Translations under genes and position numbers: made by a program
Assembly (NCBI RefSeq): GCF_023169885.1
Contig: NZ_AP025516.1
Span: 2,173,501-2,237,500 of the forward strand
Length of the DNA stretch: 64,000 nucleotides
Direction: 5' to 3'
DNA from: Desulfofustis limnaeus
GTDB taxonomy: Bacteria; Desulfobacterota; Desulfobulbia; Desulfobulbales; Desulfocapsaceae
Shown here: piece after piece, positions 8,671 through 17,919 of the stretch
Layout of the letters: every line of letters begins with the position of its first letter
Numbering within the stretch: the first letter of the stretch is position 1
The notes under the pieces: generated by a model
The model's database searches: none
Told to the model about the DNA's origin: nothing
The model's input: only the letters and a program-made list of their open reading frames with translations

Positions 8671-10004
8671 GGGTTCCTTGAAAAATAGGGGCTAAAAATC
8701 TGGCAAATTATTCAAAAAAATCAGCGAAAAATCTCTGAAAATATATTAATATCAACACGTTGGTTATGATATCACCATTTCATTCCCCCTTTTCAGAGAT
8801 AGCGCCATGACACAATTCGGCCTCTTCGATTATCACAAGCGACTCTCCCGGATCGATAAAGCCGGTGATCCCCTGATCGAACTCAATAAGGTGGTTGATT
8901 GGGAACAGTTCCGTGTCCTCATCAACCGTGCACTTGAGAAACCGCGTAAATCTCCAGCCGGTGCCAAGGGCTACGACCCAATCCTGCTGTTCAAGATCCT
9001 GATTCTCCAGTCTTTGTACAATCTCTCCGACGAGGCCATGGAGTATCAGATCCTTGATCGCTATTCGTTTTCCCGGTTCCTTGGTATTCGTGAAGGTTCC
9101 AAGGTGCCCGATGCCACCACCATCTTCCGCTTCCGGGATGAACTGGCCAAAGCCGGCGTGGTGGAGCTGCTGTTTACCCAGTTCGATCAGTTCCTCCGTG
9201 AGCATGGCTTTCGTGCGCAAAAGGGCCAGATTGTCGATGCCTCCATTATCCGCGTTCCCACTCAGCGCAACAGCCGGGAAGAAAACGAAGATATCAAAGC
9301 CGGCACACCCATCACCTCATGGGACGAACCGAAACGCCGGCAAAAAGATACCGATGCCCGCTGGACCAAGAAGAACGGCAAAGCGTTCTTTGGCTACAAG
9401 AACCATGTCAGTATCGACGTCGGTCACAAGTTCATTCGCAGCTATGAGGTCACCGACGCCAGTGTCCATGACAGTCAAGTGTTTACCGAGCTGCTTGACC
9501 CGGAAAATACCAGTAATGACGTCTGGGCCGATTCTGCGTACCGTTCCGAAGAATCGTTGCAGGAGTTGGCACAACAAGGGTTTCAAGAACACCTGCAGCT
9601 CAAGGGCAACCGGCACCGAAAGCTGACCGACGAAGAGCGCCAGGCGAATCGGACCAGATCGAAGATCCGTAGCCGTGTCGAACATGTCTTCGGGGTGATG
9701 GCCATGCGTACCGGCAGTACACTGATGCGCGGGATTGGCATGGTCAGAATCAGGGCCAAGATCGGCTTGCGCAATTTGGCTTACAATGTGAGCCGTTTTG
9801 CACTGCTGGCCACCGCTTAACAGCAGACGTGCGCCTTCAGAACGTAGAAGGCGCTCACCGGCTCCTGAAAGAGCGATACGTGAGATCAAGAGAGCAGAAA
9901 ATCGTCTCATGGCCGTCATAGTTTGACGAAAAACGGTGTTCATGAGTGCAGATTTTTACGGCGCAACAACGCGTTTATTGAAAATGGCATTATTCAAGGT
10001 GCCC
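8671..10004 (+). mobile_element. Complete IS5-family insertion sequence, 1,334 bp
   Basis: The ends are imperfect inverted repeats: GGGTTCCTTGAAAAAT at 8671-8686, and, read inward from the right end, GGGCACCTTGAATAAT ending at 10004 (13 of 16 bases match). A TTAA duplication flanks the element at 8667-8670 and 10005-10008, fitting the YTAR target of IS5-type elements. One transposase gene occupies most of the length. The element sits between two glycosyltransferase genes, 20 bp after the stop of the upstream one, and is oriented against them. Confidence 0.9.
8807..9820 (+). CDS. IS5-family transposase
   Basis: A 337-residue DDE transposase that appears intact. The N-terminal region (DPILLFKILILQSLYNLSD) is the usual IS5 DNA-binding part. 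Catalytic residues fall in the expected motifs: first Asp in QIVDASIIRVP, second Asp in VWADSAYRSEE, and Glu in SRVEHVFGVM. It is enclosed by inverted repeats and a target duplication, so the element may still be active. There is no sign of a second frame or programmed frameshift. GC content is higher than in the AT-rich glycosyltransferase genes on both sides. Confidence 0.95.
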   Translation: MTQFGLFDYHKRLSRIDKAGDPLIELNKVVDWEQFRVLINRALEKPRKSPAGAKGYDPILLFKILILQSLYNLSDEAMEYQILDRYSFSRFLGIREGSKVPDATTIFRFRDELAKAGVVELLFTQFDQFLREHGFRAQKGQIVDASIIRVPTQRNSREENEDIKAGTPITSWDEPKRRQKDTDARWTKKNGKAFFGYKNHVSIDVGHKFIRSYEVTDASVHDSQVFTELLDPENTSNDVWADSAYRSEESLQELAQQGFQEHLQLKGNRHRKLTDEERQANRTRSKIRSRVEHVFGVMAMRTGSTLMRGIGMVRIRAKIGLRNLAYNVSRFALLATA

Positions 10005-10027
10005 TTAAGAAGAAAACCATTGATCTA

Positions 10028-11248
10028 TTATTTATTTAGAAAGCTAGAATTCTGCAGGTTTACGTCCATTTCTTTCAGCCCTAACAGATGCATTTGATTT
10101 AATAGCACAAGAAATAATTTGCTTTTTACTGCTTCATATGAAAACTTCTTGTGATAAAAGTGAGCAACACTAATTCTTTCTAACTTTGGCAAAAACTCAA
10201 CAATTTCATCAAATGCCACAAGAAATTCTTGTGTGTTCGAATAGCATTTAAACCATTTTTTACCGACAAAATCATCATAGCCATTAACTGAATTAAAATG
10301 TGTAATTATTGGCAAACCATTCCTTAACCCATCCATAAGACGAAGTTTTATACCGCTTCCTAAACTCACCGGGCAAACGAAGATATCAGCTTCCCTGACA
10401 ATATCGTTAATGTCATATGGATTTGATATTAAAACGAGATTCTTTTCTTTTTCGGATATGGATCTAAGTTTTTTGGAAGGATTCCGTCCTGCTAAAGTGA
10501 CTTTAATACCTGAGTATGACCGTAGAAGCTCTGGATAGCAATTCTTAAGAAACGACAATATGCCTTTTTCGGTCTGTCTATCTCCCAATGATCCTGTAAT
10601 GATAATCTTGATATTGGTTGGGTTGAAAGATTTACGCTGATCAGTTCTATCATGGAGATCATGAGGATAAGGATCACTACACCCGATCGAATAGCATTTT
10701 TTACTAGGATCGTGCAAATTCATCAAATCAGTTGCATCTTTATTGGTTAAAGCCAAGTTTAATGAGCTTTTTCGATAGGCATTTCTTTCTGCCCTATTGA
10801 TGAAATATCCTGTCAAGCCCCATAATGTTGTATTGGTCTTTTCATCAATTGAATATTTTGATTCAATATTGTGATGGAGAGTAATGGATGGGATATTCAT
10901 TTTTTGGGTCATATTAACAATATCCCCTGCTACTATACTACCGTCGAAAATCACAAATCGAATTGACTTATGATTATTTCGCATGAAATGTTGTGCCTCT
11001 TTTTTAAAACGATGTAACTGAATACTAAACAATCCAGATAATTTCTCAAAAAACGACCTAGCTTTTACCTTAACAAAAGAGATTTTTGGATTTAAAAACA
11101 CAGTTTCATCACACGAAGAAGTAACCATAACGACGATATTAGAATTAAAAACGTCTGCAAGCATATTTATGAAAGTCTTAGTTGCCAAAGAACCGCCTTT
11201 TCTAATTGATGGGTCATTGCGAGTTATCAAAAAAATGATATTATCCAT
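10028..11248 (-). CDS. Glycosyltransferase, GT4-like
   Basis: A 406-residue GT-B type protein. The C-terminal domain contains IKIIITGSLGDRQTEKGI, an ISNPYDINDIVREADIFVCP segment and LGSGIKLRLMDGLRNGLP, the region that binds the nucleotide-sugar in GT4 enzymes. The N-terminal domain includes RKGGSLATKTFINML and an HHNIESKY segment common in sugar transferases acting on lipid-linked acceptors. Its start overlaps the end of the next upstream glycosyltransferase gene by eight bases. It is AT-rich like its neighbours. An IS5-type element was inserted 20 bp after its stop. Confidence 0.82.
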   Translation of the reverse strand: MDNIIFLITRNDPSIRKGGSLATKTFINMLADVFNSNIVVMVTSSCDETVFLNPKISFVKVKARSFFEKLSGLFSIQLHRFKKEAQHFMRNNHKSIRFVIFDGSIVAGDIVNMTQKMNIPSITLHHNIESKYSIDEKTNTTLWGLTGYFINRAERNAYRKSSLNLALTNKDATDLMNLHDPSKKCYSIGCSDPYPHDLHDRTDQRKSFNPTNIKIIITGSLGDRQTEKGILSFLKNCYPELLRSYSGIKVTLAGRNPSKKLRSISEKEKNLVLISNPYDINDIVREADIFVCPVSLGSGIKLRLMDGLRNGLPIITHFNSVNGYDDFVGKKWFKCYSNTQEFLVAFDEIVEFLPKLERISVAHFYHKKFSYEAVKSKLFLVLLNQMHLLGLKEMDVNLQNSSFLNK

Positions 11249-12404
11249 TCAATTCCTCTAGTTTCTCATAGAACCTGTCAGTAATCACTTTCCACTCTAT
11301 TGTGTTGAAGTCAAATCGGTAATCAATTTCTTTAATTGATAAACTTTCATATATATTTTTAACAAAGCTATCTGTATCGTATGAATATTTCACACCGATG
11401 TCTCTCAGGTGCTCATAATCGTGATATACAACTATAGGTTTCCTAGCAGCCATAGCCTGATATAATTTAGCTGTAATTCCCCATACTTTTTGCTTATAAA
11501 GATCTCTTGGATTAGGGACGATAAAAACATCACAATTAGTTATCCAACGAGCAACTTCCTCGGGAAATATTCCTGGGACATATTGAATGTTTTTTGACTT
11601 GTTTACCTCCAAGAGATATTTTTTGGATGGCTTTTCAGGACAAACTATGACGAAGTTAATATTTTTTGCTTTCTGAGCCGAGTTAATGATCAATTCCCAA
11701 TCTACAGGACGAGCGCCAAGGTAGAGAGCTGAGCAATTACCGCTTAAAAGATAAGGCGTTTCATATTTGTCTTGAAATTCTTTATAACTTACACCATTTG
11801 AGAGAATAGAATATTTTTCATTACCAATAAAACAATTAGTCTTTTCTTCGTACGATTTTAATCCTTGCTCATTAACAAGAAATGTCCAGTCAGAGGCCTT
11901 AATCAATTTTTCTTCGTAATCACCTACATCACACCAAGAATCAACCACGATGGGATCTGACGGACGGTAAATTAATTTGCTTTTTGGAAATATTTCTTTA
12001 ATTCTCTCAAAAAGTAGTACTGACTCTGTGGATTCAAATATAAAAAAGTCAGTTTCATTAAAATACTTATTTGCAAATTTTTTAAAATTGAACACAAAAG
12101 ACTGTTGACATGCAATTTTAAAACTTTGCGAAACACGTTTGCTTAATATATTGGGTAGCGCAAAGTTCGGATTTGTTATATTTAACAGTTTACCACCATC
12201 TAATTCATACGTCTTCCCCTTTGATAGACTAAGAAGCATTTTAAAGTTTAGCCTTTCATCAAACTTAAGCATCGAATATAGTGGTCTAGGGAAAGAAAAA
12301 AAAACTGTTTCGTAGCCTCTCCGAACTGCTGTTTCGGCAAAGACATGAAACCCCCCTCTACGTTTTGTTCTATAATTATGGAAAGTTAAAAAAACTATTT
12401 TCAT
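11241..12404 (-). CDS. Glycosyltransferase, GT-B fold
   Basis: A 387-residue protein. The N-terminus (MKIVFLTFHNYRTKRRGGFH) opens a Rossmann domain. A KLIYRPSDPIV segment mid-protein and the C-terminal YLGARPVDWELI, FIVPNPRDLYKQ and TAKLYQAMAARKPIVVY segments are typical of GT-B transferases; the layout is reminiscent of GumK-type glucuronosyltransferases, though this is only a resemblance. It ends four bases before the downstream glycosyltransferase gene and begins four bases after the polymerase gene, so it sits in a tight operon. Donor sugar unknown. Confidence 0.78.
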   Translation of the reverse strand: MKIVFLTFHNYRTKRRGGFHVFAETAVRRGYETVFFSFPRPLYSMLKFDERLNFKMLLSLSKGKTYELDGGKLLNITNPNFALPNILSKRVSQSFKIACQQSFVFNFKKFANKYFNETDFFIFESTESVLLFERIKEIFPKSKLIYRPSDPIVVDSWCDVGDYEEKLIKASDWTFLVNEQGLKSYEEKTNCFIGNEKYSILSNGVSYKEFQDKYETPYLLSGNCSALYLGARPVDWELIINSAQKAKNINFVIVCPEKPSKKYLLEVNKSKNIQYVPGIFPEEVARWITNCDVFIVPNPRDLYKQKVWGITAKLYQAMAARKPIVVYHDYEHLRDIGVKYSYDTDSFVKNIYESLSIKEIDYRFDFNTIEWKVITDRFYEKLEELNG

Positions 12405-12407
12405 TTT

Positions 12408-13613
12408 TCAAAAAGATATTTTCACTTTCTTTACCATTGTATCCTGAAATAAAAACAAAAACAGAAATGGAACAAAATATTGGGCGTTATAATACACAGC
12501 CTCAACATTCATTAAAACAATAATATTTATGATTAATGATAAATTTAACAAACTATAATATGAATCTCTAGGAACCAAAATTACTATATAAATTATTACG
12601 CTAAATAGTATTCCAAATCCAACCAAACCATAATCAACTAAACACAGCAGATAGGAATTATGAGGTGAAATAGAATTGAGAGACTTGACATCAAGATAGC
12701 GACCTCGTTCGTAAGGCATTAGAAAACTACTACCATTCCCAAAAATTGGATTTTGACTTACGTAATGGATTGTTTGTTTCCAACGATCCTCTCTTCCCGA
12801 TGTAATATCTCCACTTTCAGTACCATATGCAAATCTCTCTTCCATACTACTATACAGATTGATTCTATTGTTTACCAAATAAATTACGAAACTAATTAAA
12901 ATAACTGCCAGCATCGTTTGTAAAATTTTTTTAATGCTGATCGGCATAAAATTTTTTAATATCACAACAAAAAGAAAAAGTACCTGTGCGACGAGCGCTC
13001 CTCTGCTTAGAGTGAAAGCTATTGATAATGAAGTAATTGCAAGGATTGCTATACTCATTATCTTTTTATCAATAAACGATTGATAGAGTATCACCCCAAG
13101 TATAAAAACTACTATGGCGGAGCCAGTAGCTGCTCCGATCGTAGTGCTAATTCGTACTATTTCTCCAAAACGTTGATAGTGCTCAAGACCTCCATAAGAA
13201 AGGATTGTTGAAAACAGGAATATCTCAAGACAGATGCAAGTCCAACCCAAAAGAATAGGCCATCTGACTATTGTTATGTGCTTCGGCTCTAATGGGTATA
13301 AAGAGTATATAAATAAAAATAAAAAAAGATCGCTACCCCCATAAAAATTTATTACGGCTGTCTCTATTGGCTCAACTTTCAAAAGGCAGTTAATCATCAA
13401 ATAATAAATACCTATCAATGCTAATAAGATTAGTGACTTATGTATTTTCCTCCTTTTAGGGCAAACTAGCGGTAACAGAAAATAGAGCAGCTCTGGCAGA
13501 AAGAGTGGATAACCAAAAATATGCACGGTAAGCCGGATTTCCCATGTTTCAAGGAATATCCATCTCAGCAGAATTGGCAGGACAAGGATATAGCAATAGA
13601 TATTATTTTTCAT
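12408..13613 (-). CDS. wzy: Wzy-like O-antigen/exopolysaccharide polymerase
   Basis: About 401 residues with ten or more membrane segments. The large periplasmic loop contains TSGREDRWKQTI and FGNGSSFLMPYERGR followed by SPHNSYL, the pattern of the O-antigen ligase/polymerase (Wzy_C) family, with the His of PHNSYL typical of the fold. It would join undecaprenyl-linked repeat units in the periplasm. The frame is open to a TTG at 13652 that would overlap the flippase gene, but ATG at 13613 looks more natural. An AGGAG stretch lies about 25 bases upstream of that ATG and does not settle the start. Polymerase rather than ligase is inferred from context. Confidence 0.8.
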   Translation of the reverse strand: MKNNIYCYILVLPILLRWIFLETWEIRLTVHIFGYPLFLPELLYFLLPLVCPKRRKIHKSLILLALIGIYYLMINCLLKVEPIETAVINFYGGSDLFLFLFIYSLYPLEPKHITIVRWPILLGWTCICLEIFLFSTILSYGGLEHYQRFGEIVRISTTIGAATGSAIVVFILGVILYQSFIDKKIMSIAILAITSLSIAFTLSRGALVAQVLFLFVVILKNFMPISIKKILQTMLAVILISFVIYLVNNRINLYSSMEERFAYGTESGDITSGREDRWKQTIHYVSQNPIFGNGSSFLMPYERGRYLDVKSLNSISPHNSYLLCLVDYGLVGFGILFSVIIYIVILVPRDSYYSLLNLSLIINIIVLMNVEAVYYNAQYFVPFLFLFLFQDTMVKKVKISF

Positions 13614-13632
13614 CACTAACGGAACAGCAAAG

Positions 13633-15159
13633 TCAAGCTCTCCTAATGGCAAGTGTCTTAATTAGTGTCCGGGCCTGACATCTTTCAGCAGGCAATAAAC
13701 CCCAAAAATACGTTAACACCAGCCCGGCAATTATGTTTATTACTAAAAGAATGGTTCCCCTTGTAAGCTCCTCTTCAAAAGAAATGTTGACAATCCAGCC
13801 TGTTGTAATTAGAGGCAAGAAGACGGTCATAGACTTAAGAAGCACTTCTTTAACCCACTGCCTTAAATTATAGTTCAATATTTTATTTAGATACAACAAC
13901 CTGATCAGGCCTATTAAACAAGTGAAAACGATGAGACTTAACAATGCCACTATCGGTTGACTACCGATTTTGAGCAGGTAGTATAAAGCGGGCAGATTTA
14001 AAACGGCAACAATCCCAGAAAAAACCTGATAATTCCTTATAACTGCAGTTGCCTGTATTGCATAGACCAAAGGTCCAACATATGTATCGACCAGTACGTT
14101 GAACAACAATAGCCTTACAAAAACTTCCGTAGCTTCAGGAACCTCTTCTAGCCAAATACTCAACAGACTTTTTATTTCAAAAAAGATCGGGATTCCTACT
14201 AACAAGAGGAAGTAAACGGAGACCCTTGTTGAGATACTAATTATGGCAAACATCTTTTTGAAGTCATTAACTCCATATGATTTCACTAGCAGGGGATTAA
14301 TTGCGTTAATTACTACTTGTGACAATATGGCCAATTGGTTAGTTAATTGAGAGGCTATACTTAATGCAGCAACTACAATTGAACCCAAGAAATAATTGAA
14401 AATTATTATCATCCCTTGTCTTCTTCCCATGGACGCGATTGAACCAAACAATGACCATCCTGCGAAGGTAGTAAGAGTTAAATATCTGCTCGTCTCAACT
14501 TTGCTAAATGAAAAACGACACTCTTTATGTACTGCTGATGTATAAATCATGAAACCTAAGGACAACATCGTGCTCCCACAAAGCAAGAAAAAACCATAAA
14601 TTTTGAGTTGGTTATCTGAGAATAAAGTTAAAAGTAAAGCAGCTATAAATTTAATAAAACTTTCAAATATTCCTAGAATGGCAACAAGATGAATCTTTTC
14701 TTTAGCAAACATCATTGCCTCATAAGGTATTCTCATTATATTTGCTAGAAAGATTCCAAGAACACAATACATCAATACTTCTGCAGTCTCGACTCTATCT
14801 ACCGGAATATTTAAATATTGCTCTAAAATCGGCTTAGCAAATGCTGCCCCTATTCCCCCAATTACCAACGTAAAAACGAAATGAACTCTAAGACTTGCAT
14901 TAAAGGTCTGGTTAACGAAGGTACTATCCTGTCCTGTCGCTAAATCAAAAGCAAAGTGCCTCTGATTGCTCGACGTCATCGAAGTACCAAACATTGTTAT
15001 TAACATAATAAAGCCGGCAACAACATTGTAGATTCCAAAATCTGAAATCCCAATATTTATCAAAAGAATACGGGTTGTGATTAGCGTTAAACCAGTGCTC
15101 ACAAGAAGCCTAAGATATAGAAACAACGAATTTTTGACCACTAATCGGCCTGCTCTCAT
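13633..15159 (-). CDS. wzx: Wzx-like polysaccharide flippase
   Basis: A 508-residue protein made of about 12-14 membrane helices with little else. It begins MRAGRLVVKNSLFLYLRLL and continues with LITTRILL and GIYNVVAGFI segments, as in MOP-superfamily flippases. It would move undecaprenyl-linked repeat units across the inner membrane. A GGAGAAAA ribosome site precedes the ATG. It is the first gene of the AT-rich part of the minus-strand operon, immediately before the polymerase, which supports a Wzx/Wzy-dependent pathway. Confidence 0.88.
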   Translation of the reverse strand: MRAGRLVVKNSLFLYLRLLVSTGLTLITTRILLINIGISDFGIYNVVAGFIMLITMFGTSMTSSNQRHFAFDLATGQDSTFVNQTFNASLRVHFVFTLVIGGIGAAFAKPILEQYLNIPVDRVETAEVLMYCVLGIFLANIMRIPYEAMMFAKEKIHLVAILGIFESFIKFIAALLLTLFSDNQLKIYGFFLLCGSTMLSLGFMIYTSAVHKECRFSFSKVETSRYLTLTTFAGWSLFGSIASMGRRQGMIIIFNYFLGSIVVAALSIASQLTNQLAILSQVVINAINPLLVKSYGVNDFKKMFAIISISTRVSVYFLLLVGIPIFFEIKSLLSIWLEEVPEATEVFVRLLLFNVLVDTYVGPLVYAIQATAVIRNYQVFSGIVAVLNLPALYYLLKIGSQPIVALLSLIVFTCLIGLIRLLYLNKILNYNLRQWVKEVLLKSMTVFLPLITTGWIVNISFEEELTRGTILLVINIIAGLVLTYFWGLLPAERCQARTLIKTLAIRRA

Positions 15160-16028
15160 TTTTCTCCAGATACTCTAACGATTTTGAACGTGGTGTGAAC
15201 AACCCATGCACTGAAATTCCTTTAAACCTAACCCGGTAATGCTTATTGCAGTATAAAGCATTGTAGCCAGATCTCAACTCTTAGCATTCTTGCCTCCCTT
15301 GAGGGATGTTTTCACCAGATGAAGTGAAAGTTATGATCTTGAGGAATCGGGGATAATCCCGATTTTTTTGGTTATCACTTAGGAGTTAATCTAATTACAG
15401 CACCGGTCACGGGTGTCTCAGCTCATGACATTCTTCCCATTCTTTATCAAACAATTTCATCAAATAAAGGATATGCTCTGAAGCTGAAGAAATACAAAAC
15501 GAAAAAGAGTTCATCCGGGGGATATGCACTTCCCGCTCTTGTATCTTACCACTTGAATAGATACCATGTCCGCCATAAAGCTTGGTATATGCTTACAACT
15601 CCCTTCTCAAAAAGAAAGGGCTGTAAGGCAGAGCAAAAAACCGCTCTAACTCAAAGCCAACTTGGGAAGTACCACATCAATAAACCGGTAATTTTCAGAA
15701 AAAGTACGCAAAAGTCTGATGATCCTGAAGAGAAGGATATCTCCACCAGGGAAAGTTAATTGAGGCTCCAAAAAAAAGAAAGAAAAAGTCATGGCTGATA
15801 ATACTATTAGTTTTTGCAACATCTAAGATTGACTGCTTTCCCAAAATTACAGGACTAACCAACAATATCACCAACCTTTTATTCGACGGCCCTCGGCTGA
15901 TCTTTTCATGCCACTCACCTAGTGGCAATTAAACAATCTTTTAGTGTGCATGACTCGGGGCACATTAACAAATTGTCGCCATTGCAACCGAATTCTTTAA
16001 TCAAATCTGACCTTTTCCCATCTATCGA
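15160..16028. other. Intergenic stretch without a convincing gene
   Basis: Nearly 870 bases between the flippase and the first RiPP-like precursor. Short open frames on both strands (for example at 15553-15759 and 15695-15928) have no recognisable motif or good ribosome site and look like chance. An orphan terminator at 15345-15369 is the only clear structure. The stretch separates the polysaccharide operon from the peptide cluster and presumably carries the promoter of the flippase operon. I see no riboswitch. Confidence 0.5.
15345..15369 (+). terminator. Rho-independent terminator (orphan, plus strand)
   Basis: AATCGGG (15345-15351) pairs with CCCGATT (15358-15364) around a six-base loop and runs into seven T residues to 15369. 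It would end a plus-strand transcript, yet no plus-strand gene lies just upstream. It may stop antisense transcription or mark a lost gene or small RNA. Confidence 0.6.
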
Positions 16029-16223
16029 TCAGGAAATAACAGTTAAATTACAATATCCAACGAGTTCTCCAGTTCCGACATCGGTAACCACTACACACCG
16101 ATTAATATCGTAAGGGCCACTACCTTCTCCAACTGTTGCTCCTTTACAAGTTCCCAAGACAGCCTCTTCCATCGTACTTCTTATAAGAATGGTCATGTAA
16201 GGTTTTGTCCACTTGCTTTTCAT
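16029..16223 (-). CDS. Small Cys-containing peptide, putative RiPP precursor 1
   Basis: A 64-residue peptide that follows the first radical SAM gene by 29 bases on the same strand, with a GAGGG ribosome site. The leader contains WTKPYMTI, IRSTMEEAVL and TCKG. The core has GSGPYDINRC and ends VGYCNLTVIS, so the last Cys is seven residues from the end. Two other peptides in this window (20936-21139 and 23949-24143) share all of these landmarks. The W-x-x-P-x-(L/M) start resembles the YxxPxL leader motif that lasso-peptide PqqD-type proteins recognise. Precursor status is inferred from these matches and from the radical SAM, PqqD and exporter neighbours. No named family was recognised. Confidence 0.75.
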   Translation of the reverse strand: MKSKWTKPYMTILIRSTMEEAVLGTCKGATVGEGSGPYDINRCVVVTDVGTGELVGYCNLTVIS

Positions 16224-16252
16224 AATTTCCCTCTTGGTTTAGAATTGAAAGA

Positions 16253-17422
16253 TCAATCACTAGTTAGATAGTAAGTTTTCTCGGTATTTAAATAGTCTTT
16301 TTTTATACTTCCGTATGTTAAATTGCCGTAACGCCTTTCAGCGACCTCGCAAAAATAACTGCATGCTAGTTCCAGAACCCCAGTTTCCAGATAGGCATGT
16401 GCAGGGCACCAAATACAAAAATTGATCAGAGGGCAGACGCCGCACTTCTCAAGAAAATCTCTGCTGTCTGTTTGCATATTCCGAATTTTTGAAGTCAACG
16501 AAGTTTTCGCTTCACTTACCGATGTGTTCCTCAAATCCTGCATACAATCCGGGTGCCAAAGTGAAGAGCAGAGCCGGTAATTACCATTATAACTGACGAC
16601 AAAGTCAGACAACCCAGCACCACAGGTAAACAGATATGGTTTCTCAGGTTTTATTCTGTCCGACAATACCAGTTTATCACAGTTTTTTGTGAGAGCACTA
16701 AACCGGACTTTGTCGGAGCATTCAAGGACTGCTATTTCTTCTGGGGTAAGCCGTTGGTTGCGAATTTCCTCGTTCTGCTTTTCATCCCGATCAAAGCGAA
16801 GATGCAGAAGCGGGTCGAACCGGAAGGGTGCATTGCTGTGCTTCCGGCAAAATGCTGCAATTGTTGCAAACTCTTCCAGATTGGCTTTGATGGTTACATT
16901 TTTCAAATCGACCGGGATCTTGTTCTGCAGGAGCCGATCGATACCATCCTTAAATGAACTGAATAGTTCAGGTTTGCGTGTAACAGCGGTATAGGTTTGC
17001 TGCGTTATACCATAGACGGTTACTTCCAAGTTTCGGGGTGGGTATTTTTTGAACAAATCAATATGCTTCTGCGTGATGAGCGTGGCATTGGTAAAAACAC
17101 TAACTAGCAGACCTTTACGCTTAAGATAGAGGTAAATCTCTTCAAAATCTTCCCTGAGCAGCGGTTCTCCTCCCGTTATCAGACACCAGACGGCACCAAG
17201 ATCGACTGCCTGATCAACGATGTGCTTGATCTCTTCGAATGTGAGTTCTTCCGCTTTTGCCTTTTGGTCGTCTTCCGGGAGGTTGATGTAGCAATGCCGG
17301 CAGTTGTTGTTACAGCGGGCGGTTATTTCCAGGGTGAAGGAGATGAGGCTGTGCTTCTCGCGTTTTTTTTGCCAGAGATCGAAATCAGGCAGGGACTGGG
17401 TTTGTACGTATGAGGTGCTCAT
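16253..17422 (-). CDS. Radical SAM/SPASM peptide-modifying enzyme 1
   Basis: A 389-residue protein. The radical SAM cluster motif CNNNCRHC gives Cys37, Cys41 and Cys44 for the 4Fe-4S cluster that cleaves S-adenosylmethionine, and GGEPLLRED follows as the SAM-binding GGE. From about residue 266 to 355 a SPASM-type Cys set is seen (FTCGAG, RLCSSLWHPDC, EKCGVCPLINFCIWC), expected to hold auxiliary iron-sulfur clusters. Such enzymes install thioether, carbon-carbon or other links in ribosomal peptides. The start overlaps the S26-peptidase stop as ATGA. The nearby precursor peptides are the obvious substrates, but the chemistry cannot be read from sequence. Confidence 0.88.
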   Translation of the reverse strand: MSTSYVQTQSLPDFDLWQKKREKHSLISFTLEITARCNNNCRHCYINLPEDDQKAKAEELTFEEIKHIVDQAVDLGAVWCLITGGEPLLREDFEEIYLYLKRKGLLVSVFTNATLITQKHIDLFKKYPPRNLEVTVYGITQQTYTAVTRKPELFSSFKDGIDRLLQNKIPVDLKNVTIKANLEEFATIAAFCRKHSNAPFRFDPLLHLRFDRDEKQNEEIRNQRLTPEEIAVLECSDKVRFSALTKNCDKLVLSDRIKPEKPYLFTCGAGLSDFVVSYNGNYRLCSSLWHPDCMQDLRNTSVSEAKTSLTSKIRNMQTDSRDFLEKCGVCPLINFCIWCPAHAYLETGVLELACSYFCEVAERRYGNLTYGSIKKDYLNTEKTYYLTSD

Positions 17423-17919
17423 AGCGCAATCTGGCTTGAGGGAGACGGTTTAATCATGCTGCTTTTTACTTTGCGAATCAGCGGAAGAAGGCAGGAGTTC
17501 AACAGGCCGGATCGCGACAGCACTGCGATGATGAGACAGGCCGGTTTGCTGCAAAAAGGTGCGCTTCTGCCCTTTCGTTCTATGGTGTCGACGATGCCGA
17601 TAATGGCATCGGGGGAGAAGATGCCGTCCGGCGTTGGATTGTTGTCCCCCTTGAGAAGGAAGGCGTGGTTTGAGACTCTGATGACTCTGTGGACAATGAG
17701 CGTATCCCGGTTGGGTGGGCGGACTGCTGCTATATCCCCGACCCTGATGGTTGCCGGGTTTACCTTGGTGAGCGTGAGGATGTCCTGGTCCTTCACAAAG
17801 GGGGACATGCTGCCGCCCTTGGCTTGAAAGCGAAAGGACGCGCCCCGGGCCAAAACGTCCTGCATGAGGGCGGACAGGGCGCTGCCGGAGAGTTTCAGCT
17901 CTGCAGGGGTATTATCCAT
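17419..17919 (-). CDS. S26-family peptidase of the Ser/His (SipW/ER-type) kind
   Basis: A 166-residue protein. GGSMSPF carries the nucleophilic Ser and a GDIAAVRPP box follows. The general-base position reads LIVHRVIRV, with His as in SipW and eukaryotic signal peptidases rather than the Lys of bacterial LepB. LKGDNNPTPD matches the box D Asp region. A hydrophobic stretch near residues 127-150 may anchor it. It lies between PqqD-like and radical SAM genes with overlapping ends on both sides, so it is likely the leader-processing protease of the peptide pathway; this is inference. ATG at 17919 is chosen over TTG at 17922. Confidence 0.75.
   Translation of the reverse strand: MDNTPAELKLSGSALSALMQDVLARGASFRFQAKGGSMSPFVKDQDILTLTKVNPATIRVGDIAAVRPPNRDTLIVHRVIRVSNHAFLLKGDNNPTPDGIFSPDAIIGIVDTIERKGRSAPFCSKPACLIIAVLSRSGLLNSCLLPLIRKVKSSMIKPSPSSQIAL

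Noticed and set aside
15553..15928. Overlapping short frames on both strands in the 870-bp gap as extra peptide precursors
   Set aside because: Neither has the W-x-x-P leader, the EE-x-VL-x-x-CK block or the terminal Cys, and ribosome sites are poor.
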